A DNA stretch of 64,000 bases, from NCBI RefSeq assembly GCF_963678635.1, contig NC_087064.1, forward strand, positions 69,926,123 through 69,990,122, in the 5' to 3' direction. Below, piece by piece: positions 25,811 through 35,296 of this stretch; position 1 is the stretch's first letter, and the number at the start of each line of letters is the position of its first letter. Under the pieces are notes generated by a model, which saw nothing but the letters and a program-made list of their open reading frames with translations, was not told where the DNA came from and made no database searches. Source of the DNA: Symsagittifera roscoffensis (lineage: Eukaryota > Xenacoelomorpha > Acoela > Convolutidae). The position numbers were made by a program, and so were the translations under genes.

Positions 25811-27464
25811 CCCTAGTACTTTTCTCTTCATTTCTTGAATCGTTTTCTTTTTTAATGGGTCAAGATTTGCAATTGAAGGCCAATACTTGAAATTCGCTCC
25901 GCATTCGCTCTGAAAAATCCAAAACATCTAGCAGGTTTTACAGTCGTAAGAAGAATCTTAATATATCAAAGTTAATATATTTTAATATCTCTTATATATC
26001 GAAGTGATTCGCAAATGTTTGGAACTAACCTTTGTGATATAGGAATGCAAAATAATGCGTAAATCTAAAAAAATGCGCGCGGAAATCATTTATTTAGTTT
26101 TGAAGTTTGTTAAATTTTCACTCTTTCGCAATAATTAAATAAGATTTTGCATTCTAATGTTTCTTTTTTTTTCAATCGTTCAAACAGTTTTTTTTTCTAC
26201 TTTTCCTAGTATATAACAAAAGTTCAGCAGAAACGGGCACTGGAGATTGCTGAAATGTGTTACTCTCACGAAATGAGATAAATTTGAAATCTGACGACCG
26301 CGTAAAAACACAAACGATTTTTGAGAAATTGCATTCAAAAAAGCAAAAAATTATAGCATTTTAAGATATATTTCAGAGAAGTGCAACTTCTTGCAAGAAA
26401 ATTACAATAATTGCATCAGAAGTCCACAGTAGAGTTGCAAACTGCAAACTTCGGGACCCTATTACTGCAAACAGTGGAGCACAAATAGTCGCAAAATTCC
26501 TAAATTTGGTTTGACATACATTTTTTGGAAGTTAGGCACAAATACTGGGTTTAAAATCACTAGAATATGGGCAATACTCACAGACCTTTTATAAGAAAAA
26601 TGAAAAAAATCTGGCAACAATTGATATTCAAGGGTACAAAAGTTTGGTTTTTGACTGAAAAAAAAATTGTGCTGTTCAAAAATTAAATTAAAAAAATTGA
26701 AAAAAAAAACGGACAAACTGAGAAATAGTTTATTCAAAATTTTATTTACTAAATCATACAAAAAGTTGCGCCAGTGGTGGACACTTAACTGTGATAAAAA
26801 TTAGTTGTCACCTTTCCTTCGGTCAAAAATTTGTTGACTTTTTGTGTTTGAGCGCTGAAACTGCTGACTTTTTTTTCCATGAAAATTGAGCCGCTCTGCT
26901 TGGATCGCGATAGTCTGAAAAAAAAAATCAGCCTCAATCGCGACCAAAAATCTTTTTTTGCGCTTTTTCGGCCTCAACTATCTGGATGCCTCAAAGTTTA
27001 GCTGCTATATTTTGGCAAAGAACAAGAATATCGATTCGGAAAAATAAATTTTTCGTTTCTAATGACGTAAGATTAAATTATTATCCTTAAAATAGCTAGG
27101 GGATAGCTTAGTCTATTTTGTACACGGACACCTTTTAAATTTTCAGAACAATGAAATGGCTCCGAAACAACACCTGTTTTTTATCGATTTTCGCTCTCTG
27201 CCATGCAAATACATGAACTCTTCGGCAAAATAAACCTTTAAAATTGAACAACTGCACGTTTTTTTTTGCTCGTACACACTTCAAATATTTTAACCGAAAT
27301 TTAAGTTTCTAAACTTTTCCAATTTGTAATCAATAATTCGAGATAACATTTAAAAAGCAAATATTTCAAATTAGCCACAAATCACTTCAGTTGTTGTCGA
27401 TTGATATACCATATTCAAACCATTTCATTTGTAATTCGAGCTGAGTGGGAAAAATGGTAAAGAC
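25811..27464. other. AT-rich stretch, no gene recognised
   Basis: Long A and T runs and only short chance ORFs. The longest, on the minus strand at 26462-26761, is low-complexity Phe/Leu/Asn and I do not believe it. I see no splice-bounded coding segment and no named repeat. It may be the 5' flank or an intron of the plus-strand gene that follows. Confidence 0.5.
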
Positions 27465-27669
27465 AATTTTACTAAAAATTGAAACTAAAGTTCGTTGACG
27501 ATAATGTCTTTTTATCTTTGAGAGATAACTGCTGAGTTACGCTCTGCATAACAAAAACTCGGCCATCCTGCAAGGTTAGGTCTCAATTGACCTTGACATG
27601 AATATTTAGTACCTAAATTAACATTTAATAATATAAATAGCATCAAGGTTACTGCATGCGCAGTACCAC
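27465..27669 (-). repeat. LTR of the gag-only retroelement (downstream LTR in element sense)
   Basis: Direct repeat of about 205 bp, matching 29678-29889. Shared landmarks in order are AATTTTACT, AAAGTTCGTT, GAGATAACT, GAGTTACGCTCTGCATAAC, AAGGTTAGGTCTCAATTG and GGTTACTGCATGCGCAGTA. The copies differ by substitutions and a short insertion (GTACGTGGC in the other copy). Exact termini and target duplication are not clear. Confidence 0.8.
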
Positions 27670-28311
27670 ACTTCCCAGATCACAGGAAAATTTTAGCTTC
27701 AATAATAGATAAAATTTAGTAAGTAGTAATAGGAGTTGTAATCTCAGTTTGTGCTTCTGTTTATGTTCGTTTAGCTGGTCGCTTAATTCATCTCAATTTA
27801 TATCTGCCAGCTTGGTTTCAAGACTACGTCTGGGTCTAATGTTCAGTAAACATACTTCCTTCTGAAGAGGTGCCGTTCTAATAGTGTTAGCCTTGAGTCA
27901 TATGGTCGGTCCTCTCTGTGTTTAAAATTAACTTATTTCATAGGATAATTCGTCAGGGTTTCTTTGAGACGGCGTCCGTGTGTTTCCTTTACCTCCGAGT
28001 CTGTGGACACTTCTTTCACTGAGTATTTGATTGGGTCCCCGAATCGTGATGGTTCCTTGTTCTTTGTAGGGCGTGCATTCCTTCGATCATTGCTCTCCTC
28101 CTGGCTTGATTCATCTGAGCATCCCGGTGGCGGGTCAAATTTCTCGTCCCCTCTTTCAATTGAGTTTCTCCTTAAACCTACCTCAGCTGCCACCTTCTGT
28201 ACTCCTCTCTGCAGAACTTGGTCTGCCAACGTCTCACATTCTTCTTGGGCTAAGTTGTTGTCTGGAAAATATCCGGGATGTCCTCTGGTCGCGACTTTGA
28301 GTCGATTCTCT

Positions 28312-29640
28312 TTAATTTTTTCTTACTCTTTTTCGTTTTTTTGGGGGGTTGAACTGCTGGTCCCCTCTCCCTGTTCCCGTTTGTTCGTTTTGAGGTACCG
28401 CTTTGGGTACTCGAGTCATCGTCTCTGTCGTATCCTCATCCTGTGCCATTGCTTTTTTTTGGGCTGCTTGTGCAGCTTTGCTACGTCTTACTTCTTGTGC
28501 CAACACCTTTTTCGCTGTCTCTTTCAATGCGACTTGCTCCTGTGTTTCGGGAGTTTGAGACTCTTGCCCCCATTGTTTAGTTTTGCACGTTTCATGGCTA
28601 AATTCAAGCCTCTCCGGAACTCGCCTCCTTCGATGTGACCTACGTTGGGTTATCCTGGGAGGATCCTATTTCTGGCGATCCGACTTTTCTTTGTGAGTGC
28701 ATCTGTTCGCTTTTTTCGTCTTCTTCGCCACTGTCCTCCGCAACTTCCACCCTGGAGCGCTTGCTTTTGGGCTCCTTGCTGCTACTTTTTGTGGCTTTTC
28801 CGTGATGTGTTTGTTCTGTGCTGTGTTGTTTAGTGGCGATGAGGAAGGAGTAATCAAGGAGTTAGTCTTTTGCAACTCTGAGTTTGTTTGGTTACTGTAT
28901 TCAAAGAGTATTGCTCTTTTAATTACTTCTGGTGACAGTGTCTCCACCGTTAATATATCTTGCAGACTGGCATTTTTCTTTCTTGAAATGAAAAAATCTC
29001 TTACCAGTTGACCCCCCAACGTTCCTAATTCTGACCTGGCTGCTTGTGCAGTTAATGCCGCGTGAAACGCATCTAACGTTTCTCCTGATTGTTGGGCTCT
29101 GCTGATTAATTTACTTCTTTCGTATGTAACACTCTTCACTTTTTGGAATGCGAATTTTACCATTTCGATAATATTTTTGAATGCCAGTTTCGATATTTCA
29201 ACATGCGGATTCTTTTGCATAAATCTTTTTTCCTTCTGTTCCTAGTGCCAGGAGAAGACGCGAGTCTAATCGTTTTTGCACCTCGAAATAGTAGACATAA
29301 TTGCCAACCTTCGGGCCTCTGGCTTGTTTTTCCTCATTTTCTTGAAAGTGTTTTTCTTCCGCAAGTCTGTTTCGCCGTTCTCTTGCTGCTATTGCAGTTG
29401 CATCTTCTCCTGTTCTCGGTGATTCTTGTCTACTGCATGTTCTTCCACCACATCTTTTTAGATCTTTGAGTAGTAATTCATTTTGACATTTTCTACAACT
29501 GTTACCGCCGTCAAAATTTGTTCCAGCATAATATTAATTTGCCAAGCCGCTCTGAATTCGCTGCAGTCCAAAGTCCAAAAAACTGGTAATCCCATATCGG
29601 TTCGATTGTCCTGGGTTAGGAACTCTGCTGGTTGCGCCAT
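28312..29640 (-). pseudogene. Decayed gag-like polyprotein of LTR element
   Basis: One frame runs from ATG at 29640 to 28312, broken by in-frame stops at 29458, 29389 and 28666. The first segment begins MAQPAEFLTQDN and holds PVFWTLDCSEF. The best segment (28666-29220) has ERSKLISRAQQSGETLDAF and LGGQLVRDFFISRKK, which resembles the helical core of Ty3/gypsy-type gag (R-x-Q-x-GE-x-hDxF followed by LR-x-x). The last segment has an NLS-like basic run, PPKKRKRVRKN, and no CCHC zinc knuckle is seen. Gag packages element RNA in the cytoplasm; this copy is dead. Another minus ORF in a different frame at 27933-28229 may be its remote tail. The family assignment is from pattern only. Confidence 0.65.
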
Positions 29641-29677
29641 GTGAAGCTCTAAGGAACTCTGAGTTCTTGGTAGAGAG

Positions 29678-29889
29678 AATTTTACTGAATGTTGAATTTA
29701 AAGTTCGTTAGCGATAATGTCTTTTATCTACGAGAGATAACTACTGAGTTACGCTCTGCATAACAGAAACTCTGCCATCTGTACGTGGCTGCAAGGTTAG
29801 GTCTCAATTGACCTTGACTTGATTATATAATACATTACATAACATTCAATAAAATAAACAGCATCACGGTTACTGCATGCGCAGTACTG
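29678..29889 (-). repeat. LTR of the gag-only retroelement (upstream LTR in element sense)
   Basis: Partner of the repeat at 27465-27669, with the same landmark order. It contains the self-complementary TACTGCATGCGCAGTA near its outer end. It presumably carried the promoter of the element, reading leftward. In-frame gag starts about 40 bp inside its inner edge. Confidence 0.8.
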
Positions 29890-30245
29890 CTAGTGCAACG
29901 AAAGCGAGGATCAGAAATTCATGGCTTAGATTACATTCAGCGTAACTCTTCACTGTAAAGATTATCTGGAAAAAGCTTTATTTTAGCTTAAAATGATTCT
30001 TTCCAAGCGCTAGATTTGCCCCAAACCGAATTCCCTTAATTTCCCTTCTCCTCGCCGCTTTATTGTCAATTTCTATAGAAAACAACAACATTTATTTCAT
30101 TTTTTTTGCAAATATGACAGCAAAAAAAGTTTTCTTTTCTTTAAATTTGACTGTGGTGAAACATTTTGTACCGGCACAGAAACCGGCACAGAAACCGGCT
30201 ACCATTGATTGGATTATCTTTTTCAATCGATTTTGTGTGTTGCAG
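29890..30245 (+). other. Intron or 5' flank of the F5/8C gene
   Basis: AT-rich. It ends in TTTTGTGTGTTGCAG, a good polypyrimidine/AG acceptor for the exon at 30246. It has a short direct repeat of ACAGAAACCGGC around 30177-30200. No exon found. Confidence 0.5.
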
Positions 30246-30459
30246 TTGGACAAACTGGGCACGAGCGAATACACTGAGTTCCGATTTGACATTGAGGTCA
30301 CATCTGCTTCCTTGGCAGTGAGGGAGAGCAGAGACTACTTCGCCACCTGTCCAGTTGACATCCACTACACCAGGAATGCCAGAGAGGGGGATGAAGATGA
30401 TGCTGACCAGGTTTACCAGCAGAAGAGCACATCAGCAGAGGCCAGATTCCTAGTCACCA
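30246..30459 (+). CDS. Exon 1 (first one visible) of F5/8C-domain gene
   Basis: Open through about 71 codons with clear coding composition, starting LDKLGTSEYTEFRFDIEV and ending near SAEARFLVT. The acceptor is TTGCAG at 30245. The donor is taken as ACCA|GTTAGC at 30460 because it leaves phase 1, which matches exon 2 and avoids the stop 2 codons later; CAG|GTTTAC at 30411 is a stronger donor but gives phase 0. One Cys is present and there is an acidic run EGDEDDADQ. I recognise no domain. The true start of the gene is not seen; earlier exons may lie left of the array or be missed. Confidence 0.65.
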
Positions 30460-30838
30460 GTTAGCAGACATCATCACATATTTTAACTTTCGCTAAAAAA
30501 CACACGCAAGTCCGGGTCGAAATGGTCTCTTAGACCAATCCAAGAAGTCCACGGCAACACCTGCAAGACTTAGAAAATGTTTTTTTTTCTGACCAGGCTT
30601 GGCTCTAAGTCTGGTTCCAACGATGGACTTGCTTAGAAAGGTAACTAGGGAATACTTGTCTTTTTAGGAAAATATAGTCAATTAGCGTGAAACAAAACGT
30701 CCATATTTTTCAAAAGTTTTAAGTTTTCTAACAGATGATCAAAAAAGTCTGATGTCTTATTTGCTACCGAGAAAACTATCCGGTTCGTTAGTGCCTGCAT
30801 AACTTCACTTCAAGATATGTATCTGGTGGTGTGTTTAG

Positions 30839-30973
30839 ATGACAGTTGTGCTGGATCCCGCGTGCCCATATCGGATACTACTCTATTCCAGGAGTGCCAG
30901 ATCACATCCAGTTCAGAACTGGACCCGTTGGAATACTCGGTCCACAGAGGACTCAGTGCACAACTGTCTCAGG
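30839..30973 (+). CDS. Exon 2 of F5/8C-domain gene: start of discoidin domain
   Basis: Acceptor GTGTTTAG at 30838, donor CAGG|GTAAGA at 30974 (strong). Phase in 1, phase out 1. It encodes DDSCAGSRVPISDTTLF and on to RGLSAQLSQ. The Cys would be the first Cys of an F5/8 type C (discoidin) domain, which classically opens with a Cys and closes with a Cys about 150 residues on. An acceptor 24 bp upstream (CTTCAAG) would also keep the frame. Confidence 0.75.
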
Positions 30974-31402
30974 GTAAGATGAAACTCCATAGATAATTTG
31001 AATCATTTTCAACTTCCGCAGCTCATAGGCTTACCATTTTAAACGGTTTTTACACAAAAATGCTTGAGAAATTGATACACAAAACCAAATGATTTGACTA
31101 AAATTATTTAGTCAGCTTAATCGTACTTGGAAACGCGATGTGAGCAATTTGTGGAGGCGAACGAGCGAAAAAATATATTGTCTTTTTGAGTGCGTGTCAA
31201 TTCAACTCTTAGTTATAATTTTTCATATTCATCCTGAATACCTATTTTTTGTAATAATGTAAGCTTTGTTCTTTTCGAAAATTTAGAGACTTGAGTCGAT
31301 AAAAAAACAAGGCAAAGCTCTAAAAGCTAGGTTTCACTTCCATTTAAATTTTTAAATTTTTTTCTTGACAAGCTCTGAAACAAGCTTTGAATGTATTCTT
31401 AG

Positions 31403-31596
31403 GATGGCGTTCAAATTCATGGCAAGGTCAGTGGCAGTCGCGCCAGTACATCAAACTGGCACTCTTGAGGAGCTACAAGATATCCAAAGTGGTATTCCAC
31501 AAAGACTCCTCGTTCGGATCCTTTGAGTTGCACTACAGCAATGATCCAGAGGGCATATACTGGACACAGTACGAGGAACAGAGTACTGTTCGACAG
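31403..31596 (+). CDS. Exon 3 of F5/8C-domain gene: core of discoidin domain
   Basis: Acceptor TATTCTTAG at 31402, donor CAG|GTATAC at 31597; phase 1 in, phase 0 out. It encodes GWRSNSWQGQWQSRQYIKLA, followed by a KISKVVFHKD strand and FELHYSNDPEGIYWTQYEE. These are the hallmark W...QW..., V..V and Y..S.D...W..Y positions of F5/8C domains, which bind glycans or phospholipids on secreted or membrane proteins. The assignment rests on motif spacing, not a search. Confidence 0.85.
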
Positions 31597-31665
31597 GTAT
31601 ACTTAGAACGGAGATCTACTTCACAATTCTATTTATTAAAAGTGTGAGGAGATTCTGAAGAAGAT

Positions 31666-32151
31666 GGTTTATTAAAACAAGACTGCTCGTATATCATGAC
31701 AAAGCCCTGCGTGCTCGGACTGTCTCTTAATTCATATCGAATAATTTTTGGGAAAACAAAAAATTGAAAACCTATAAAGATTGGACAATATCAAAGTGTG
31801 AAATGTTGAGTCATACGAAATTAATACGACCGATCCAATTAGCTAGCCCCAATTCAATTTCGAATGATTTGTTCATGCGGGATAATTCTCCAAGCATTAA
31901 TAATTTGCGTTGTGCTCTCGGCAAAATGAAAACGCGCGCATATTTTAGTCCAGAACATAGCCAAATTGCCAATTTTCAAACCCTCAGAACTTTATTAAAA
32001 AATTGGAGCTTAAATATCATTTTAAATTTGATCTCAAGAAGTCGATATCTTCATTGGGAGATCATCAATGGGTTAACTTTCCTGCATCCAATAAGAATGC
32101 AGGAAAGTTAGAATTCTCAATAACTAGAAAGCCTTGGTTGAACGACAAAAA
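31666..32151 (+). mobile_element. Helentron-like dispersed repeat, copy 1
   Basis: Starts AACAAGACTGCTCGTAT followed by a degenerate CAAAGCCCTG, and contains TTTCAAACCCTCAGAACTTTA and TTTTAAATTTGATC, matching the copies at 51495 and 59848. It meets copy 2 head to head at about 32152. Diverged and non-coding; a short open frame across it is chance. Confidence 0.55.
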
Positions 32152-33035
32152 TACTTGTTGTTGCGACTTTCGAAGAAAGTGACGGAATATTTGTGCTCGG
32201 GGTAGTTTTTTATACAAACAAATTTAAATTTTTTAACTAGCCGTTTTTGACGGAAATTTGTTGTCCTGAAGCAGTAGCGTGCCGAGGGGGGGCCGCAATT
32301 CCCTTCTTAAATCAAGTTCCCAAATTTTTCCAAAGGGTAAAATAAGGTATTTTTGTTTTGAAATATTTTTACGAGATTATCAAAAAATTTCTGGCCAACA
32401 TCAAAAGTTTCTAAAGTCGCCTTTGGCACCAATGTAAGTAAATTTGACGGGGAAACGCGCGCATTTTTTTAACTCAATTATCAAATATATTTTAAAAGTG
32501 GTCAAAACGTCATTTTTAGCCTGTTTTTATTTTCAAAAATTACCCTGCGGCCCAGAAAATTTTTGACAAATTGGGTCCTTATAGGGTTTTCGGAGAACTA
32601 AAAAATCGACAAACATTTCATTTTTTTCGAATTCCCCCCTAAAAAATTTTCTGCGCACGCCACTGTTCAGAACTGAACCTTTAAAAACTTTTTTTATCTG
32701 TGATCAATTTTCGGGTTACAGTTGTTGTGGTTTAAAAATGGGCAATTCGGCCATTTTGGGACAAATAATACGCGATATACCTAGTGTTATTAACGCGTAA
32801 GCGGAGATTTAATCAGTCTTAGCAATCGTCTCGAACTGAATTGATGGCATGCTTTTTGACCTATTCAATACTTCATAGTATGCTAAATGTATCCTTTTTT
32901 ACTTTAGATAGCGTTTGTGGGTATTTTTTTTAAAAAAATTTTGAGATTTTAGTTTTATAAAGCGAACACTGCCCGATAGGCTTTTAAGGGTAGTCAGAAC
33001 ATTCAGGGCTTTGCTCTGACACGAGCTGTCTTTTT
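32152..33035 (-). mobile_element. Helentron-like dispersed repeat, copy 2 (reverse)
   Basis: Starts with CGACTTTCGAAGAAAGTGACGG, holds TTTGTGCTCGGGGT and AACGCGTAAGCGGAG, and ends AACATTCAGGGCTTTGCTCTGA followed by CACGAGCTGTC. This is the reverse complement of the order at 51495-52030. The element carries short hairpins at both ends. A variant GGGGCCGCAATTCC segment at 32280-32650 looks like a separate insertion (note GTAGCGTGCCGAGG and GCGCACGCCACTG, imperfect inverted ends). Confidence 0.55.
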
Positions 33036-33349
33036 TTAATTGATAAGGGATTTTTTGATTTCATAACAAAGTAGGGGGGGGGGGGGGTTGCTTAGCAGAT
33101 CCGAACCAGGTACGGATCTATAGCGAAGAGGTTTGCAGAACAAAACTTGAATACTTCATTGGATATTAAATTTTTGCTTTATTGGACATTAAATTTTTGC
33201 TCTTTTGTTTCTGTTTTTGCATCGAAATAATTGTCAAAAAATTGAAAAAGCACATCTCCGACTGAAATTTGATCTTAAGTTATTTTAAAGGAAAGTCTTC
33301 AATCTGCTCTAACTATGCTGCATTTAGTAACCTAACTTTTTAATTCATT
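33036..33349 (+). other. Intron stretch with G-run and short duplication
   Basis: It contains a run of G around 33074-33087 and a local tandem copy of ATTGGA(C/T)ATTAAATTTTTGCT at about 33158-33200. No gene seen. Confidence 0.5.
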
Positions 33350-33702
33350 GTTATAACCAGATCAGATCTAGGATTGTTTCTTGGTTGGATTTTCATAAAA
33401 AATCGAAATTTCAATTTTATCGACCTTTTTTGGGTCGACCAAATTGATTTTCCAAGCTCTCACAAATCACTATGAAGACCTTATTTTGACCAAAGTTTTT
33501 GCGCCGCAAGAAAAACAGGGGCAAAAAAGGCGTTTTGGATACTTTTTGGAAAACTTTGACCAACAAATTGCCTTTTTTCTAAGCGCGCCTCTCCCTCAAA
33601 TTTACTATATATCCGCCTCTTTAGAATAGTATATGCAGGCGCATATAGAAAAAATTAAAAATCCGTGGTACCCTTACCCCTAAATCGGCTGGTGGTTATA
33701 AC
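33350..33702 (+). mobile_element. hAT-like MITE, copy C, with 8-bp target duplication
   Basis: GTTATAAC at 33350-33357 and again at 33695-33702 flanks an element of 337 bp (33358-33694). It begins CAGATCAGATCTAGG and ends CCTAAATCGGCTGGTG, an imperfect inverted pair. Eight-base duplications and CA..TG ends are typical of hAT transposons. Its body has GAGCTCTCACAAATCACTA and GCGCCGCAAG, as in the satellite units. No transposase is encoded. Confidence 0.8.
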
Positions 33703-34034
33703 CAGGGGCGGATTTAGGGGGGGATGGGACGTACGTTCCTTCCTCAGGGATTCGACCCCCTCAACAACCAAAAAGTCCCCCCTTTGGTATTTTTTATGAC
33801 ATCCATTTGGTACGACCATCCTTAAATTTTTTCCGTCGGCACCTTCGGCGCCAATATATACTACTTTTGAAAGGGAACGCTCTCCAAAAAAAACACGATT
33901 TTTTTGGTCAAAAGTTTCTAAAAAGTTCCCAAAAACGGCCCAAAAGGTCAAAGTAGGGTGTTTATACTGTCTTGGGAGTGCTAAGAAAATCATTTTGATC
34001 GAACTCAAAAAAAGTCGACAAATTTTTTAGTGCA
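33703..34034 (-). mobile_element. hAT-like MITE, copy A (reverse, abutting copy C)
   Basis: Begins CAGGGGCGGATTTAGGGGGG directly after the GTTATAAC repeat of copy C and reads as the reverse complement of the satellite MITE: TTCCTCAGGGATTCGACC, CACCTTCGGCGCC, then AAAACACG. The far end is worn and no clear duplication is found. Confidence 0.7.
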
Positions 34035-34417
34035 CTCAAGCTCAGGTGCGGATCTAAGATTTTCTCCAGGGGGGGGGGGGGGGTGGTTTTGGATTTTGAA
34101 AAAATTTTCAAAAATTTCGTCGACCTTTTTTTATGTCGACCAAATTGATTTGCTGAGCTCTCCCAAACAAGTATAAAGACCCCATTTTGACCAAATGTTC
34201 TGCGCCGCAGGCAAATTTTAAAAAAAAACAGGCCAAAAAAACCGTTTTTATGCACTTTTTAAAAAAATTTTACCAAAAAATTGCTTTACTGGCCAAAAGC
34301 GCAATTTTATGGTTATTCAGCCAAAAATAGATATCTTAAAAGTGTACAAAGGCGGTACTTTTTGGGTCGGCAGAAGCGTCCGCCCCCTTCCCCCTTAAAT
34401 CCGCTGGTGCTCAAGTT
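34035..34417 (+). mobile_element. hAT-like MITE, copy B, with 8-bp target duplication
   Basis: CTCAAGCT (34035-34042) and CTCAAGTT (34410-34417) flank 34043-34409. The termini are CAGGTGCGGATCTAAG and CTTAAATCCGCTGGTG, an imperfect inverted pair. It contains a G-run at about 34068-34083 and TGCGCCGCAGG. It is one of the closest single-copy relatives of the satellite unit: the satellite end CCCGCACCTG is the complement of this CAGGTGCGG terminus. It sits just upstream of exon 4. Confidence 0.8.
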
Positions 34418-34434
34418 ATATGCTTTTTTTCTAG

Positions 34435-34645
34435 TTTTACTCCAATCAGAGCTTCGAGGACATTGACAACTCCCTGTTGCGCTACTTGGACATCCGACAA
34501 CCATTAGATGCCTCATGGGTCCGACTGGTGTTCACTTCCGCCTCCGAGGACCCGCAGGACTCTCTAGGTGTCCAGAATATCCTCGCATTCCGATTCGACC
34601 TCCTCGGGTGTCCGAACAACTTCGGAGGTGTCGTCGACATCACAA
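34435..34645 (+). CDS. Exon 4 of F5/8C-domain gene: end of discoidin domain
   Basis: Acceptor TTTTTTTCTAG at 34434; phase 0 in. It encodes SFEDIDNSLLRYLDIRQPL, then DASWVRLVFTS and FRFDLLGC. This is the ...ARYLRI.P..W...-LR-E..GC ending typical of F5/8C domains, with the closing Cys. The chosen donor ACAA|GTTAGA (34646) leaves phase 1, as needed by exon 5; the in-frame stop follows at once if it is not used. The 3' intron is about 12 kb and holds most of the transposons in this window. Confidence 0.8.
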
Positions 34646-34803
34646 GTTAGAAAGATTTTGTAACAGAACTTATTTAGAGAACTTATTTAAAAGATATATA
34701 TCAAAAAGAACTTATCTAGACAAATCATGAAGTACTGCTTCGCTCAAAGCGAAGGTTACGAAACCCCTCATAATTAATTGAAAGCATTTTCATTGCTTTG
34801 GTC

Positions 34804-35202
34804 ATGTTTCCACCTGTGTTCGGTCTGTGGTGGGTCGGTCGAGTATATCGTCGGTCTGTAGATTGGCTGTATGTATCTCGATTGAGAACACGATTGTTCA
34901 ATATATATATATATTTTTCCTTCAATAATTATCGAAAATCATTAAGAGGAAACAGCGGAATAATATCTGTTTCGGAACAAAATTATCAAGTTTTAAACGA
35001 AATCGAAATCGAAAGCGACTTTATTGTCACTACTTTTGCCAATAAGTGGGGATTTTCACGCTTGCCAGAAGTTAGAAGTCAATCTGGCCAAAGTCTAATT
35101 AAGTTCATGTCCAGAACATCATTTAAAAACAAGTTTGACTTAGGAACATTTTTTATGCGGTTCAAATCAAGTGTATACCAAGTTTTTTAGTAGTAAAATA
35201 CT
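34804..35202 (-). repeat. 3' non-coding region of BEL element (probable LTR part)
   Basis: About 400 bp shared with 42756-43150, with few differences. It holds GGTCGAGTATATCGTCGGTC, a TA-rich tract, CGAAATCGAAATCGAAAGCG and TAAGTGGGGATTTT. It is the presumed 3' LTR/UTR, but no partner was found at the other end. Confidence 0.55.
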
Positions 35203-35277
35203 TGGAATGACCGGGATTCGAACCGGCGACCTTTCGGTTTCAGGTCAAGTACGTTGCCGCTAAACTAGCTGGTCTTG
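35203..35277 (-). other. tRNA-like segment downstream of BEL pol
   Basis: On the minus strand it reads ...CTAGTTTAGCGGCAACG..., then GGTCGCCGGTTCGAATCCC and ends CATTCCA. It has a perfect RNA polymerase III B box (GGTTCGAATCC) and a fair A box (TAGTTTAGCGG) with tRNA-like spacing, and ends in an encoded CCA. The T arm has mismatches, the acceptor stem pairs poorly and the anticodon arm (GACCT...AGGTC) would leave a 9-base loop. So it is tRNA-derived rather than a normal tRNA. It ends about 20 bp from the pol stop and recurs in the other copy at 43151-43224. Confidence 0.65.
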
Positions 35278-35296
35278 ATATGCTTTCATTTTAGTT

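Larger units (their letters stand above)
27465..29889 (-). mobile_element. Small non-autonomous LTR retrotransposon, gag-like only
   Basis: Two LTRs of about 205-212 bp flank about 2.0 kb on the minus strand. The interior starts with a gag-like ORF just inside the upstream LTR and shows no protease, reverse transcriptase, RNase H or integrase motif. It could be an internally deleted Ty3/gypsy-type element or a gag-only parasite. It lies upstream of the first recognised exon of the F5/8C gene. A tRNA-complementary primer site could not be identified. Confidence 0.75.

Noticed and set aside
27964-28638. 224-codon plus-strand ORF
   Set aside because: It is antisense to the decayed gag frame and low-complexity Ser/Phe/Leu-rich; no splice context.
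35203-35277. Calling a functional tRNA gene (Phe-like GAA in CTGAAAC)
   Set aside because: The anticodon stem does not pair around that loop, the acceptor and T stems have mismatches, and the sequence belongs to a repeated element.
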